Assembly (NCBI GenBank): GCA_022709385.1
Contig: JAKLIX010000007.1
Coordinates: 1-64,000, forward strand
DNA length: 64,000 nucleotides
Direction of reading: 5' to 3'
Origin: Bacteroidota bacterium
GTDB lineage: Bacteria > Bacteroidota > Bacteroidia > Bacteroidales > CAIXZF01
A program made the translations under genes and the position numbers. This document shows positions 1-8,602 of the stretch, piece by piece. Under the pieces are notes generated by a model, which was not told the DNA's origin, searched no databases, and saw only the letters and a list, made by a program, of their open reading frames with translations. Each line of letters begins with the position of its first letter. The first letter of the stretch is position 1.

Positions 1-553
1 GATCAATATAAATCACAGGATTATCAGCGCAATAAACAAACGGGCTTAAACTTGGATATTTCTCAGCCAAGGGATCAACCCCAAGAAAGACGCTGGTTCT
101 GGGATCATAATACCGTGCTCCGTAATAATACAACCCGCTCTCATCATCAAGTTCTTTGCAGTTAAACTTGTAGGGGCTGAGCCAGGTGCTTGCTTTTTCC
201 TCCAGTAGTACTTCTCCGAAGGGCAGGTAATCGACATGCTGGTATGGTGTTCCATCAAATGCGGTAATGTAGGAAGTGCTTCCCAGGTGATCAGGGTGGA
301 AGAAATACACATTGGTTTCCGGATCATCCCGGTGATTCTGTTGTTGCAGGAAATAATACAATCCCGTGGACATCACAAAGGTGCCGGGCTGCCCGCAACT
401 GTCAAGGTCATCCAGTACCATCTGCTCATTCATGGTCATTTTATACTCATACTTGACAGGTTTGCGCATGCAAAGCTGTTTAGTAGGAGTAATGCCGTAC
501 ACCCCTGGATCGAAATTTTCTCGAAAACTCATTCCGTGTCGGTATATCGTCAT
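1..553 (-). CDS. RHS repeat-associated core protein, C-terminal part (partial, runs off left edge)
   Basis: Reading the minus strand from 553 to 1 gives one open frame with the conserved RHS core: FHPDHLGSTSYIT (about 300-260), LPFGEVLLEE, SPYKFNCKELDDESGLYYYG, ARYYDPRTSVFLGVDPLAEK and SPFVYCADNPVIYID at the edge. This core closes the RHS/YD-repeat shell of secreted polymorphic toxins and precedes a variable C-terminal domain, which here would lie outside the window. Upstream the frame is short: it opens at 555, with Met codons at 553, 532 and 439. No YD repeats are present, so this is a truncated RHS tail, not a full shell. The stretch 441-547 is a dispersed repeat, so translation may start at 439 just after it. 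Function as a toxin or orphan cassette is inference. Confidence 0.7.
   Translation of the reverse strand, partial: MTIYRHGMSFRENFDPGVYGITPTKQLCMRKPVKYEYKMTMNEQMVLDDLDSCGQPGTFVMSTGLYYFLQQQNHRDDPETNVYFFHPDHLGSTSYITAFDGTPYQHVDYLPFGEVLLEEKASTWLSPYKFNCKELDDESGLYYYGARYYDPRTSVFLGVDPLAEKYPSLSPFVYCADNPVIYID
441..547 (-). repeat. Dispersed hairpin repeat, family 1, copy a
   Basis: About 107 bp, closely similar to 13183-13290 and more loosely to 4837-4911 and 57952-58056. It holds a 46 bp imperfect hairpin at 445-490: arms ACTCATACT/AGTAGGAGT outside and TTTGC/GCAAA inside. In the minus-strand sense it reads into the RHS fragment, with an in-frame ATG at 439 directly after it. Confidence 0.8.
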
Positions 554-615
554 AGTCCTGTTGCGAATTTACATCAAATCCCCATACCCAGTCGAAAAAA
601 TCTGTTTCATTCACC

Positions 616-666
616 ATGTGACACATGGTCAGTTGATGTGCCACATTGCAATCCAATGTGCCACAT
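616..666. repeat. Three ATGTGNCACAT palindromes at exact 20 bp spacing
   Basis: ATGTGACACAT at 616-626, ATGTGCCACAT at 636-646 and ATGTGCCACAT at 656-666. Each has 5 bp perfect arms around one base; the 9 bp spacers are not conserved. The same arrangement recurs at 26341-26371 and 44014-44044. Confidence 0.85.
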
Positions 667-710
667 TGAAAGATTTCCGTTATATAGTTCAGACAACAAA
701 CTAAAAATTA

Positions 711-804
711 CCTTTTTCCTTCAACCTTCACTTTTCCCTTCAATTTTCTGCCTTTTACCTTCTTCTCCGCCCATGTACGCTTTTTTTACTTTTCGCTCAG
801 TCCG
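711..804 (+). repeat. Pyrimidine-rich dispersed repeat, family 3, copy a
   Basis: A strongly pyrimidine-biased stretch similar to 12069-12139; the last 22 bp (783-804, ending CGCTCAGTCCG) are identical to 12118-12139. A third, reversed copy lies at about 13315-13360. It is followed by a short dyad TCCGAGG-GG-CCTCGGA (801-816). The longest forward frame here (236-847) has no recognisable protein and runs antisense to the RHS tail, so I treat the region as non-coding. Confidence 0.6.
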
Positions 805-913
805 AGGGGCCTCGGATTTTCTTAGAAGACTTGCCGTTTTCTTGTGACTGCAGAAAACATTGAATACTTAGAAAAGAGTGAGAATCAGAAGCAGAATGAG
901 AGCGGGAATGTTC

Positions 914-980
914 TGACCCCGAAGGGGTCATATGTTTATAGCAGGAATGTCAGGTTGATTTCATGACCCCGAAGGGGTCA
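914..980. repeat. Pair of TGACCCC-GAA-GGGGTCA hairpins
   Basis: Two identical 17 bp hairpins at 914-930 and 964-980, each with 7 bp perfect arms and a GAA loop, start-to-start distance exactly 50 bp. Each is followed by an AT-rich ATGT-containing tail. No gene is visible between 847 and 1261, so these stand in a non-coding region with the neighbouring repeats. Confidence 0.8.
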
Positions 981-1120
981 AATGTGATTACGGGGAATCA
1001 GTTGGTTGAATTACCAGTGTTGTAGGCCCATGGCGTTTGCACGTGGCGTTGAACGTGAAAACGATAAACCGGCACACTATCATCAGCAAACCAACACATC
1101 AAGTATGAGTAAAGATTCTT

Positions 1121-1172
1121 TATACCGATGACTCGGGATGCACACATCGCTTTCCTGTGTTCTTTCGGTATG
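1121..1172 (+). repeat. Dispersed repeat with TATACCGA/TCGGTAT ends, family 2, copy a
   Basis: A 52 bp unit starting TATACCGATGACTC and ending CTTTCGGTAT, so its ends form an inverted repeat. Nearly identical units lie at 11339-11391 (same strand) and 12184-12233 (reversed). Just before it, 1085-1113 (GCAAACC...CAAGTATGAGTAAA) resembles the end of the family 1 repeat. Confidence 0.8.
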
Positions 1173-1236
1173 ATGTAACCCTGAATTTTTAACCGGGAAC
1201 AAACACCCGGATTGTTTCATATTCCCCGGGGAATCG

Positions 1237-1244
1237 TATTTTTG
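1237..1244 (+). promoter_or_regulatory. Bacteroidota-type -7 box for the chagasin-like gene
   Basis: TATTTTTG matches TAnnTTTG and lies 17 bp before the ATG at 1262. A TTG at 1212-1214 is a possible -33 element, with 22 bp between. This supports a short leader and the chosen start. Confidence 0.6.
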
Positions 1245-1261
1245 CTTCAAATTTCCAACGA

Positions 1262-1648
1262 ATGAACACAATCAAATCCCTGCTGGTCACCGGCGCCCTG
1301 CTGATCAGCCTCAGCATGCCGGTCAGTGCCCAGCCACAGGAAAAAGTGAACAGAACCAGGGTCGAACTCAAAGTGGGACAGGAATATAAAATCGAACTGC
1401 AGTCCGCTCCTGCCGAAGGGTTCAGCTGGTCGATCGTGAACAACCACGACACAACGCTGATACAACTGCTTTCCCAGGTTTTTGAACCAGGGAAGGATAC
1501 CACCCTGCCAGGTAAACCAGGCAAAGACATCTTCCTTTTCAAAGCCCTGAAAAAAGGCGAAGTCACCGTCAGGCTCGCCTATAAAAAGAAATATGACCGC
1601 AAGATCCCCAGGGTGGAAGACTACCTTTTCGTGATCGGAAAGCAGTAG
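1262..1648 (+). CDS. Chagasin-like (I42 family) cysteine protease inhibitor, secreted
   Basis: A 128-residue protein with a signal peptide (about 1-23, cleavage near VSAQ) followed by one Ig-like domain of the chagasin/I42 family. It has the opening GQEYKIELQSAPAEGFSW, where the family has a GxxxxIxLxSNPTTGYxW loop that enters the protease active site, and a late loop around KKKYDRKIPRVEDYLF in the position of the family's RPW loop. Family members block papain-like cysteine proteases; here the protein would act in the periplasm or outside, perhaps protecting the cell from its own or foreign proteases (inference). The canonical NPTTG and RPW residues are changed, so potency is uncertain. Its stop codon lies 10 bp before the next gene. 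Confidence 0.75.
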   Translation: MNTIKSLLVTGALLISLSMPVSAQPQEKVNRTRVELKVGQEYKIELQSAPAEGFSWSIVNNHDTTLIQLLSQVFEPGKDTTLPGKPGKDIFLFKALKKGEVTVRLAYKKKYDRKIPRVEDYLFVIGKQ

Positions 1649-1658
1649 CCGCATCGCA

Positions 1659-3146
1659 TTGCCCACTGGTCTGAAAATACCGGAAAGCGGGCATACCCGC
1701 CTGATCATCGGCCTGCTCCTGCTTTGCATCCTGATGGTGCTTTTTATCAGGATCCGCCTGGTCAATGTGGTCGTACCCAATGTCGGGGGCATTGAACAAA
1801 ACGTCATATACAGCTGCCAGACACTCGCCTCAGGCAAGACCCTGTATACCGATCCCGAGCTTGAGCCTTATTCCTTTATCCAATACACACCGCTTTACTT
1901 CTACCTTGTCGCAGCCGGCGGGAAACTCATGGGAATACAAGCCGGCGAACCATTCCACTGGTGTGCGTTAAGCCGGTTCATGTCATTGATATTCAACCTT
2001 CTGCTGATCATTGTCGTATATTTCAGCCTCAGAAAGCTCTACACGGGCCGACCTTGGAACCACCTATTGACCGCCCTGCTGCTCTTTGTTTTTTTCGAAC
2101 AACAGGATTACAGCCGCCCCGACAGCCTCTACCATCTCTTCTTCGCCCTGACGATCTTTCAGTTCACCCGCATTTACCGTCTCCGGGGAAACAATGGCAT
2201 CCGCCTTCCGCTGATCCTGGCAGCTGTCTTCCTCAGCCTTTCCATCTTCAGCAAACAAAGTGGTGTCTTCCTTTTGTTGTACACCCTGATCGCCCTCGTG
2301 ATCCTGAAGGTCAGACTGCGCAACAGCCTGCTTTTCATGGCAGCATTCGTGCTGAGTACTGCCCTGCTTTACCTGCTGCTGCTGCCTGAACCGCCGATGG
2401 TGGTGTATAAGAACATCGTGATCGGCATCATGAACGGCTTCGACCTGGCCTGGGCCATCCGCCTCTACCTGCTGCCGGCATTGCCAAGGTTTATGGTATT
2501 TTTTTTCGTGATCATCCTTGCCCTGCTGTTCAGACGGCAGGCGCAACTGGCGGGACTGTGGTTCCTTACCGCCGGTGCACTGTTCTATGTCATCATCGCG
2601 GTGATGAGCGGAATGAAGTGGGGATCGGGGACGAATTATTTTTTCGAATGCTGCCTGCTCAGCCTGTTGCTGATCCCTGCCTTGCTACAACTTTTCTCCG
2701 ACACCTGGAAACCGGAAATACTGAAACCCATGCTGCTGGCCGCCGTGATCGTATTTATCCTTCCGCAACCCGGTATCGTTGCATGGCGCGATTACTATAA
2801 AAACGACCTGGACACCTATATCAAGGAAAGGCAGCTAAGCAACAGCCTCAGGGCAAAGCCATGGTTCAAAGCGGAAGACCGCGTGGTGGTTCTGCAACAG
2901 ACATGGCTGAATAACTTCCTGTACGACAAAGCATTATTTCCACAACCGGATGTCATCACCACCTTTTTCCCCCCTGCCAGAAAGCAGCAGATCTACAAGC
3001 CGAAACAGCCTGACACCACGGGTACGATTTACCTCATTACCAACTACCCGAAATTCCTGCCTGAAGTATTTCACCTGAATACTGCACACTACCGGCCGAT
3101 TTGGATGCAGCATGAATGGCTGGTGCTTGGACCTGAAAACCTCTGA
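1659..3146 (+). CDS. Polytopic membrane protein, probable GT-C-type glycosyltransferase
   Basis: A 495-residue protein with about 10-12 hydrophobic segments starting at residue 15 (LIIGLLLLCILMVLF). After the first segment comes a loop with VPNVGGIEQNVIYSCQTLA and YTPLYFYLVAAGGKLMG, the layout of GT39/GT83-like enzymes, where an acidic residue sits in the first periplasmic loop. Such proteins move sugars from a polyprenyl-phosphate carrier in the inner membrane. The C-terminal ~110 residues are soluble. The only start upstream of the first membrane helix is a TTG at 1659; the first ATG (about 1731) would cut the helix. Gene 3153-4808, 6 bp downstream, is also a membrane protein, so the two probably form a cell-envelope pair. 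Substrate unknown. Confidence 0.55.
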   Translation: MPTGLKIPESGHTRLIIGLLLLCILMVLFIRIRLVNVVVPNVGGIEQNVIYSCQTLASGKTLYTDPELEPYSFIQYTPLYFYLVAAGGKLMGIQAGEPFHWCALSRFMSLIFNLLLIIVVYFSLRKLYTGRPWNHLLTALLLFVFFEQQDYSRPDSLYHLFFALTIFQFTRIYRLRGNNGIRLPLILAAVFLSLSIFSKQSGVFLLLYTLIALVILKVRLRNSLLFMAAFVLSTALLYLLLLPEPPMVVYKNIVIGIMNGFDLAWAIRLYLLPALPRFMVFFFVIILALLFRRQAQLAGLWFLTAGALFYVIIAVMSGMKWGSGTNYFFECCLLSLLLIPALLQLFSDTWKPEILKPMLLAAVIVFILPQPGIVAWRDYYKNDLDTYIKERQLSNSLRAKPWFKAEDRVVVLQQTWLNNFLYDKALFPQPDVITTFFPPARKQQIYKPKQPDTTGTIYLITNYPKFLPEVFHLNTAHYRPIWMQHEWLVLGPENL

Positions 3147-3152
3147 TCCGCC

Positions 3153-4808
3153 ATGCTTGTCCTGTTGCTGCACCTGCTGATGACCTACATCCTGTTCTGG
3201 CTGACGGGCTTTTTCCTGTGTGTGGCATTTTTCCGCCGCAAGATCGATCTCCGTACCGCAGCCATTCCCACCCAGGTGCTGTTCCCGCTTTTCGGTTACC
3301 TGGCCATGATACAGATCCTGCTCTTCGCCAGTGTGCTGGGCCCTGTCAGCAAAAAGGCCATGATCCTGCTGCTGGCCCACCTGGCAGGGGTCAGCCTGAT
3401 CCGATGGAAGATGCTGGTGCAGATCGCCCAGACTATCAGGAAGCCCAGCTTCAGCCAGGCAGGAACCTTCGGCCTGCTTTTTCTCCTCCTCTGGATAGCT
3501 GCCAGCCAGTCGCCGGGTCTCCCCGACATGTGGGGTTACCATGTCCAGGCCATCCAGTGGATCCATCAGTATCCGGCTATTCCCGGACTGGGAAACCTCT
3601 GTCCGAAATTCGCCTTCAATTTCGCTTCTTTCCTGCCCGCCGCCCTGTTTTCCTTTCCTTTTCTGAACGGTGAACCGATATACAGCAGCAACTTCTTCCT
3701 GATGCTGCTCCTGCTGCTGCAGGTGGTCAGGATGGAAAAGCTCATGACCGGCCTGAAGTACCTGCTTATCCTCCTGGCCTTTGCCTGGCTGCTTCACTAC
3801 TTCAAAGAAGCGATCCCCACCACCAGCGTAGAACTCAGCTCAGCAAGCCTGATCCTGCTGGCCTTCCTGCTGACAGTGGAAAGCAGGCTGCAGGCCAGTC
3901 TGCCTTACCGACTGTATGTGAAAGTACTGCTGCTGATGCTCCTGATTGCCCTGCCGCTGGTCAAACTCACCAACCTGATGTTCCTGCTGCTGATTCCGGT
4001 GGTCTGGAATGAAAAGACCCTGAAAAAGAACTTCCTGCCAGCATTTCTATTGATTCTTTTCTGGCTACCCTGGTTTGCAAGAAGCTATATCCTCACCGGC
4101 TGGCTGGTATACCCCCTTCCGTGGCTCGACCTTTTCGATCCCGACTGGAAAGTCCCTGCTGCCCAGGCCTGGGACGATTTCTACTGGATCAGGAGCTGGG
4201 CGAGGATTCCCTTTCTTCCCCACGAAGAAGTGCTGTCCCTGCCTTTCCGTTCCTGGTTCGGACAGTGGGTACAACAATCCGGCCCGCTTCCCCTCTTTTT
4301 TATTCTGAGCGGTCTGGCAGCTTTTGTGTTAACGAAATGCAGGAAACTGTCCGCACATGCCTGGCCTGCCGTCCAGATGCGGTTCTGGATGGTTTCCCTT
4401 GCCACGCTCATCTGCTGGTTCGTCCTGGCACCGGATCCCCGTTTCGCTGTCGCCAGCCTGCTGCTTTTCAGCCTGATCCCCTTGCTGCAACTCGCAGAAG
4501 GAAGGATCAGCGGCCTTTTCAGCAAAGCATTGACCACCAAAACAGCATTGATCCTTGTGCTGAGCTTTTTCTTATCCGAGATGATGATCCTGCGCCCGCT
4601 GCATATCCCGCCGGGGATCAGGCCCCTGCCCTACCCTTCCGCAGCCATGAAATCCGTAAAGGTCGACTGGCTGGAAGTGCATACACCCATTGCAGGAGTT
4701 AACTGTTATCACTATCCGCTGCCTTCTGCACCCCATATCCCGCTGGGACTGGAGATGCGGGGCAGTGAAATCACAGCGGGTTTCAAAAGGGAACAGGTAA
4801 AAGATTAA
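3153..4808 (+). CDS. Polytopic membrane protein (resembles LIC_10190-type family)
   Basis: A 551-residue protein with many membrane helices spread over its length. The region GLPDMWGYHVQAIQWIHQYP followed by VPGL-like AIPGLGNLCPKFAFNF, and later LTGWLVYPLPWLDLFDPDW, resemble the uncharacterised LIC_10190-type membrane proteins, which look like GT-C glycosyltransferases with an acidic/aromatic loop after early helices. It starts with ATG 6 bp after the preceding gene, so they are probably one transcript. No catalytic residue can be assigned with confidence. A role in making or attaching envelope glycans is inference from fold and neighbour only. Confidence 0.5.
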   Translation: MLVLLLHLLMTYILFWLTGFFLCVAFFRRKIDLRTAAIPTQVLFPLFGYLAMIQILLFASVLGPVSKKAMILLLAHLAGVSLIRWKMLVQIAQTIRKPSFSQAGTFGLLFLLLWIAASQSPGLPDMWGYHVQAIQWIHQYPAIPGLGNLCPKFAFNFASFLPAALFSFPFLNGEPIYSSNFFLMLLLLLQVVRMEKLMTGLKYLLILLAFAWLLHYFKEAIPTTSVELSSASLILLAFLLTVESRLQASLPYRLYVKVLLLMLLIALPLVKLTNLMFLLLIPVVWNEKTLKKNFLPAFLLILFWLPWFARSYILTGWLVYPLPWLDLFDPDWKVPAAQAWDDFYWIRSWARIPFLPHEEVLSLPFRSWFGQWVQQSGPLPLFFILSGLAAFVLTKCRKLSAHAWPAVQMRFWMVSLATLICWFVLAPDPRFAVASLLLFSLIPLLQLAEGRISGLFSKALTTKTALILVLSFFLSEMMILRPLHIPPGIRPLPYPSAAMKSVKVDWLEVHTPIAGVNCYHYPLPSAPHIPLGLEMRGSEITAGFKREQVKD

Positions 4809-4836
4809 AGGTCATTGATCTTATGGAAATGACTTG

Positions 4837-4911
4837 TATACCGGCACGGAAAGGTTTTGCGAAAAAATTGTGATCCAGGGGTGTACGGCATTCCTCATTC
4901 AAATAGTTTTG
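4837..4911 (+). repeat. Dispersed hairpin repeat, family 1, copy b (divergent, shortened)
   Basis: Same family as 441-547 but on the opposite strand: TATACCGGCACGGAA start, then a GATCCAGGGGTGTACGGCAT block shared with copy a and a CTCATTCAAATAGTTTTG end. The inner hairpin is lost. It stops 6 bp before the ATG of the next gene and includes that gene's -7 box. Confidence 0.65.
4904..4911 (+). promoter_or_regulatory. -7 box for the GNAT gene, inside repeat copy b
   Basis: TAGTTTTG matches TAnnTTTG. Other family 1 copies have CAGCTTTG or TAGCTTTG at this position, so the box looks like part of the repeat. Transcription starting ~7 bp later would begin at or near the ATG at 4918, giving an almost leaderless mRNA. 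Confidence 0.5.
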
Positions 4912-4917
4912 TAAAAA

Positions 4918-5421
4918 ATGTTACCAATGAACCATCATGCAGATCAGTTCAGAATTAAAGTGGCCGAATCCGGCGATATTCCGACTATACTGGCATTTAT
5001 CCATAAGCTTGCCGAATACGAAAGGCTGTCGGACCAGGTTAAAATCACAGAAAATCAGTTGTTTGAAACCCTGTTTGGTCCCAGGCCCTTTGCGGAGGTG
5101 ATCCTCGCTTTTGAAGCCGGGGCATGTGTGGGCTTTGCCTGCTTTTTTCACAACTATTCCACCTTTAAAGGCCGTCCGGGATTATACCTTGAGGATATCT
5201 TCGTTGATCCCGAACACCGGGGCAAGGGCTATGGTAAACAAATGCTCCGTTATCTGGCCAATCTGGCGGTGGAACGGAATTGTGCCCGCATGGAATGGGC
5301 CGTCCTGAACTGGAACCAGCCCGCCATTGACGTCTACCGTGCTATAGGAGCGAAACCCATGGATGAATGGACTGTATTCAGGCTGCAGGGAGATAAACTG
5401 CTTGACCTTGCCGGGAAGTAA
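4918..5421 (+). CDS. GNAT family N-acetyltransferase (diamine acetyltransferase-like)
   Basis: A 167-residue single-domain GNAT. The acetyl-CoA binding segment is plain: YLEDIFVDPEHRGKGYGKQM (about 90-109), with the R-G-K-G-Y-G pyrophosphate loop, followed by the WAVLNWNQPAIDVYRAIGA helix/strand pair typical of spermidine/thialysine (SSAT-like) acetyltransferases. It would transfer acetyl groups from acetyl-CoA to a small amine in the cytosol; the substrate is not determined by sequence. The ATG at 4918 is near the predicted transcription start; the second ATG at 4927 is an alternative start. The gene stands alone, preceded by a family 1 repeat and followed by typA with its own promoter. Confidence 0.8.
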   Translation: MLPMNHHADQFRIKVAESGDIPTILAFIHKLAEYERLSDQVKITENQLFETLFGPRPFAEVILAFEAGACVGFACFFHNYSTFKGRPGLYLEDIFVDPEHRGKGYGKQMLRYLANLAVERNCARMEWAVLNWNQPAIDVYRAIGAKPMDEWTVFRLQGDKLLDLAGK

Positions 5422-5470
5422 ATCCGGTAACACCCCCTGTTCACGGGGAAATTTCAACAGAGAAAATTAC

Positions 5471-5478
5471 TACCTTTG
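5471..5478 (+). promoter_or_regulatory. -7 box for typA
   Basis: TACCTTTG lies 36 bp before the ATG at 5515. A TTG at 5476 that could extend the frame falls inside this box, so the true start is the ATG. Confidence 0.65.
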
Positions 5479-5514
5479 CAGGCCCTTAACGATCAGGGAG
5501 AAATTAGTATTATC

Positions 5515-7323
5515 ATGCACAATATCAGAAATATAGCAATCATCGCGCACGTGGATCACGGGAAAACCACCCTGGTGGACCGCATGCTTTACCAATGCAA
5601 TCTTTTCAGGGAAAATGAAAATGCCGGTGAACTGATCCTCGACTCCAACGATCTGGAACGTGAAAGAGGCATCACCATCCTTGCCAAGAACGTAAGTGTC
5701 CGATACAAAGGAGTAAAAATCAACATCATCGACACCCCGGGACACAGTGATTTCGGCGGTGAAGTGGAAAGGGTGCTGAACATGGCCGATGGTGTGTTAC
5801 TGCTGGTTGATGCCTTTGAGGGTCCGATGCCCCAGACACGCTTTGTTTTGCAGAAGGCCATCGCGCTCGACCTGAAGATCGTGGTGGTTATCAATAAGGT
5901 GGATAAACCCAACTGCGATCCGGAAGGGGTACACGAATCGGTATTCGACCTGATGTACGAACTCGATGCTACCGAGGAACAACTCGATTTTCCGGCAGTG
6001 TACGGTTCTTCAAAGCAGGGATGGATGGGGCCGGACTGGAGGCAACCCACGGCTGACATCACTTACCTGCTCGACATCATCCTGAGCAAAATCCCGCCTG
6101 CAAAATATGTCGAAGGAACCACACAGTTACAGATATCTTCTCTCGATTATTCTTCCTATGTGGGGCGTATTGCGGTTGGCAGGCTGTCGCGGGGTATCCT
6201 TCGCTGGGGGATGAATATCAGCCTCATCAAGCCCGACGGACGCGTCTTCAGGTCAAAGGTAAAGGAGCTCTATGTGTTTGAAGGCCTGGGCAAAGAAAAG
6301 ATCAAGACGGATGTATATGCAGGAGAGATCTGTGCCATGCTCGGTCTCGACGACTTTGAAATCGGTGATACCATTGCTGATTTCGATGAGCCCGAGGCCA
6401 TGCGCGCCCTGCAGATCGACGAGCCGACGATGAGTATGCTCTTTACTATCAATAACTCCCCTTTCTTTGGCAGGGAGGGGAAGTTTGTGACCTCCCGCCA
6501 GCTTCGCGACCGCCTGTATAAGGAAACGGAGAAAAACCTCGCCCTCAGGGTCGTGGATACCGAATCGCCCGATACGCTCAATGTTTACGGCAGGGGCATC
6601 CTTCACCTGAGTATTCTGATCGAGACCATGCGCCGCGAAGGCTACGAACTGCAGGTCGGCCAGCCCCAGGTGATCATTAAAAAAATCGACGGGATCGATC
6701 ACGAGCCGGTGGAAACCCTAACCGTCCACGTACCCACGGCCTTTTCAGGCAAAGTCATTGAACTGGTCACGCTGCGGCGCGGGGAGATCGACTCCATCGA
6801 GAGCAGGGGCGACCGGACCCACCTGGGATTCACCATACCCTCGCGCGGAATCATGGGCTTGCGCAACAATGTGCTCACCGCTACCGAAGGAGAAGCCATC
6901 ATGGCCCACCGTTTTAAAGCCTATGAACCATGGAAGGGTGATATTCCGGGCAGAAGAAACGGCTCGCTCATCAGCATGGAAACCGGAACGGCCATCGCTT
7001 ACTCCATCGATAAACTGCAGGACAGGGGCAGCTTTTTTATCCATCCCAACGAAGAGGTGTACGCCGGACAGGTGATAGGCGAACAAAACCGTCCGGACGA
7101 CATGAGCGTGAATGTCACCAAAACCAAGAAACTCACCAATATCCGCGCCTCCGGTTCAGACGAAAAAATCTTTATCACCCCGGCCATCAAACATTCGCTC
7201 GAAGAAGCCATGGAATACATCGGCAAGGATGAATACCTCGAAGTCACACCCCGCTCACTCAGAATGCGGAAGATCATCCTCGATGAAACCGAACGCAAAC
7301 GCGCTTCGAAACAGGGAAACTGA
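5515..7323 (+). CDS. typA: Ribosome-associated GTPase TypA/BipA
   Basis: A 602-residue translational GTPase of normal length. G1 AHVDHGKTT is at residues 11-19, the switch region has [12 protein letters not shown]3 is DTPGHSDF (about 75) and G4 is NKVD (about 131). The C-terminal half has the BipA-specific end with [11 protein letters not shown] and [12 protein letters not shown]. TypA binds the 70S ribosome and helps growth under stress and 50S assembly. The start is ATG 5515 because the longer frame would begin with a TTG inside the -7 box. It is monocistronic in appearance: own promoter upstream and a palindrome-rich gap downstream. Confidence 0.95.
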   Translation: MHNIRNIAIIAHVDHGKTTLVDRMLYQCNLFRENENAGELILDSNDLERERGITILAKNVSVRYKGVKINIIDTPGHSDFGGEVERVLNMADGVLLLVDAFEGPMPQTRFVLQKAIALDLKIVVVINKVDKPNCDPEGVHESVFDLMYELDATEEQLDFPAVYGSSKQGWMGPDWRQPTADITYLLDIILSKIPPAKYVEGTTQLQISSLDYSSYVGRIAVGRLSRGILRWGMNISLIKPDGRVFRSKVKELYVFEGLGKEKIKTDVYAGEICAMLGLDDFEIGDTIADFDEPEAMRALQIDEPTMSMLFTINNSPFFGREGKFVTSRQLRDRLYKETEKNLALRVVDTESPDTLNVYGRGILHLSILIETMRREGYELQVGQPQVIIKKIDGIDHEPVETLTVHVPTAFSGKVIELVTLRRGEIDSIESRGDRTHLGFTIPSRGIMGLRNNVLTATEGEAIMAHRFKAYEPWKGDIPGRRNGSLISMETGTAIAYSIDKLQDRGSFFIHPNEEVYAGQVIGEQNRPDDMSVNVTKTKKLTNIRASGSDEKIFITPAIKHSLEEAMEYIGKDEYLEVTPRSLRMRKIILDETERKRASKQGN

Positions 7324-7377
7324 CATTCCTGAATACAATATTCATGGACATGCCTGAACACCGGCAGGGACATGATA

Positions 7378-7413
7378 TGTTGGTGGGACACGATATATCG
7401 TGTCCCACCAACA
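7378..7413. repeat. Perfect 36 bp palindrome
   Basis: Left half TGTTGGTGGGACACGATA is followed directly by its exact reverse complement; there is no spacer. It sits 55 bp after the typA stop and lacks a T-run, so it is not a normal intrinsic terminator. It shares the GGGACA...TGTCCC core with the palindrome at 7448-7481. Confidence 0.9.
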
Positions 7414-7447
7414 AACAATTACAATGCATTAAACATCAAGCTGTTAA

Positions 7448-7481
7448 TCTGCAGGGACATGCCATGGCATGTCCTTGCAGA
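7448..7481. repeat. 34 bp palindrome with one mismatch
   Basis: Centred on GCCATGGC (7461-7468); arms TCTGCAGGGACAT... pair with ...ATGTCCTTGCAGA, the only mismatch being 7454/7475. Half-copies of CAGGGACATG or TGTCCCTGCAG also occur at about 7364-7373 and 7492-7502. The rest of 7324-7523 shows no gene. Confidence 0.85.
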
Positions 7482-7523
7482 GATTCGAGCCTGTCCCTGC
7501 AGAAGCTCAATAGAAATTTTCCG

Positions 7524-7531
7524 TATTTTTG
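7524..7531 (+). promoter_or_regulatory. -7 box for the M23/LysM gene
   Basis: TATTTTTG matches TAnnTTTG 35 bp before the TTG start at 7566. Confidence 0.55.
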
Positions 7532-7565
7532 CAGGCGCTTTTGTTGCATTGTTCTGTGAAGTATA

Positions 7566-8537
7566 TTGAGCATCTGTTGTAAATATCGTTCATTAAGCAA
7601 GTTAGCTTATATCCTGGTTTTTATCCTGTGGATTTGTTACCCCGGATATTCCTTCTCCCAGCAAAGCCAGGCCGATTCACTCCTGATCAATGATCATGAC
7701 GAAATAGAAGCCGATGAACTGGACCTGCTCCCTTCGGATTCCCTGATCGGTGAAAACGAATTCCTTCCGGGTGATATCATCTTCATCCCTTCCGACATCC
7801 TTTACAACAACAGCTGGGATAACACCTACGTGCGGAAAACCCGCACAGACCTCACACAGATGGAGGACACCGTGATGATCGTTTTCAACAATCCCTCGGA
7901 ATCTCCTTTCGTTTTCCCACGTCCCGGCCGTTTCCTTTCCCCCTACGGCTATCGTGGAAGACGCTTTCATGCCGGAGTGGATACCAAGCTGGAACAGGGT
8001 GATACGGTGGTGGCAGCCTTCGATGGTAAGGTCAGACTGGCCAAAAGATATAAAGGTTACGGCCTGGTAATGGTCATCAGACATTTCAACGGCCTGGAAA
8101 CGGTGTATGCCCACCTTTCGAAGATGCTGGTGAACGTCAACCAGGATGTGAAAGCAGGCGATCCTGTCGGGCTGGGCGGACGAACCGGCAGAGCCACCAC
8201 AACCCACCTGCATTTTGAGACCCGTTTCCTGGGTGAACCTTTCGACCCTGGCACTTTTATCGACTTTGAAAGCTTCCGGCTGAAATCCGACACCCTGATG
8301 ATTACCGGTCCCCTGTTCGAAAGGCACCGGCCGGGACATGCCAAAGTTGCCCGCCACGCAAACGGAGGCGTCATCAGTGCCAATCCCACGGACGTGCTTT
8401 ACCATAAAGTGAAAAAGGGCGACACCCTGGGCCGTATCGCCAAACGCTACGGTACCACAGTGGAAGCCCTCTGCCGTATGAATAAGCTGTCGAGAAAATC
8501 CATCCTGAGGGTCGGAAGACACATCCAGGTCAGGTAA
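7566..8537 (+). CDS. M23 peptidase with C-terminal LysM domain, secreted
   Basis: A 323-residue murein hydrolase candidate. A signal peptide (about 12-32, ending GYSFSQQ) is followed by an acidic linker, then the M23 (LytM/NlpD) domain from [15 protein letters not shown] to [11 protein letters not shown]. All zinc-site residues are present: the H and D of HAGVD, then YAH and HLHFE. A LysM domain ([20 protein letters not shown]) closes the protein and would bind glycan strands. It probably cleaves peptidoglycan cross-bridges or activates amidases in the periplasm. The reading frame opens at 7560 and the only start before the signal peptide is TTG 7566, so the TTG start is forced by the sequence. 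Confidence 0.85.
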   Translation: MSICCKYRSLSKLAYILVFILWICYPGYSFSQQSQADSLLINDHDEIEADELDLLPSDSLIGENEFLPGDIIFIPSDILYNNSWDNTYVRKTRTDLTQMEDTVMIVFNNPSESPFVFPRPGRFLSPYGYRGRRFHAGVDTKLEQGDTVVAAFDGKVRLAKRYKGYGLVMVIRHFNGLETVYAHLSKMLVNVNQDVKAGDPVGLGGRTGRATTTHLHFETRFLGEPFDPGTFIDFESFRLKSDTLMITGPLFERHRPGHAKVARHANGGVISANPTDVLYHKVKKGDTLGRIAKRYGTTVEALCRMNKLSRKSILRVGRHIQVR

Positions 8538-8559
8538 GCCGCCATTTACGGATTTTTTT

Positions 8560-8567
8560 TACCTTTG
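8560..8567 (+). promoter_or_regulatory. -7 box for valS
   Basis: TACCTTTG after a T-rich stretch, 35 bp before the ATG at 8603. Confidence 0.6.
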
Positions 8568-8602
8568 CGCGATTTTTTTCCGAAAAACCTGCGAATCACG
8601 AT

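Noticed and set aside
616..666. Possible CRISPR array
   Set aside because: Only two to three 11 bp palindromic units with 9 bp spacers; far too short for a CRISPR and no cas genes are in the window.
236..847. 203-codon plus-strand frame at the left edge
   Set aside because: Partly antisense to the RHS core and then passes through dispersed repeats; no protein similarity seen.
2934..3797. 287-codon minus-strand frame rich in Gln and Glu
   Set aside because: Antisense to two membrane protein genes; Gln/Glu richness is the reverse reading of Leu codons.
5476..5514. Longer TypA start at TTG 5476
   Set aside because: The TTG is within the -7 box TACCTTTG, so it would not be transcribed.
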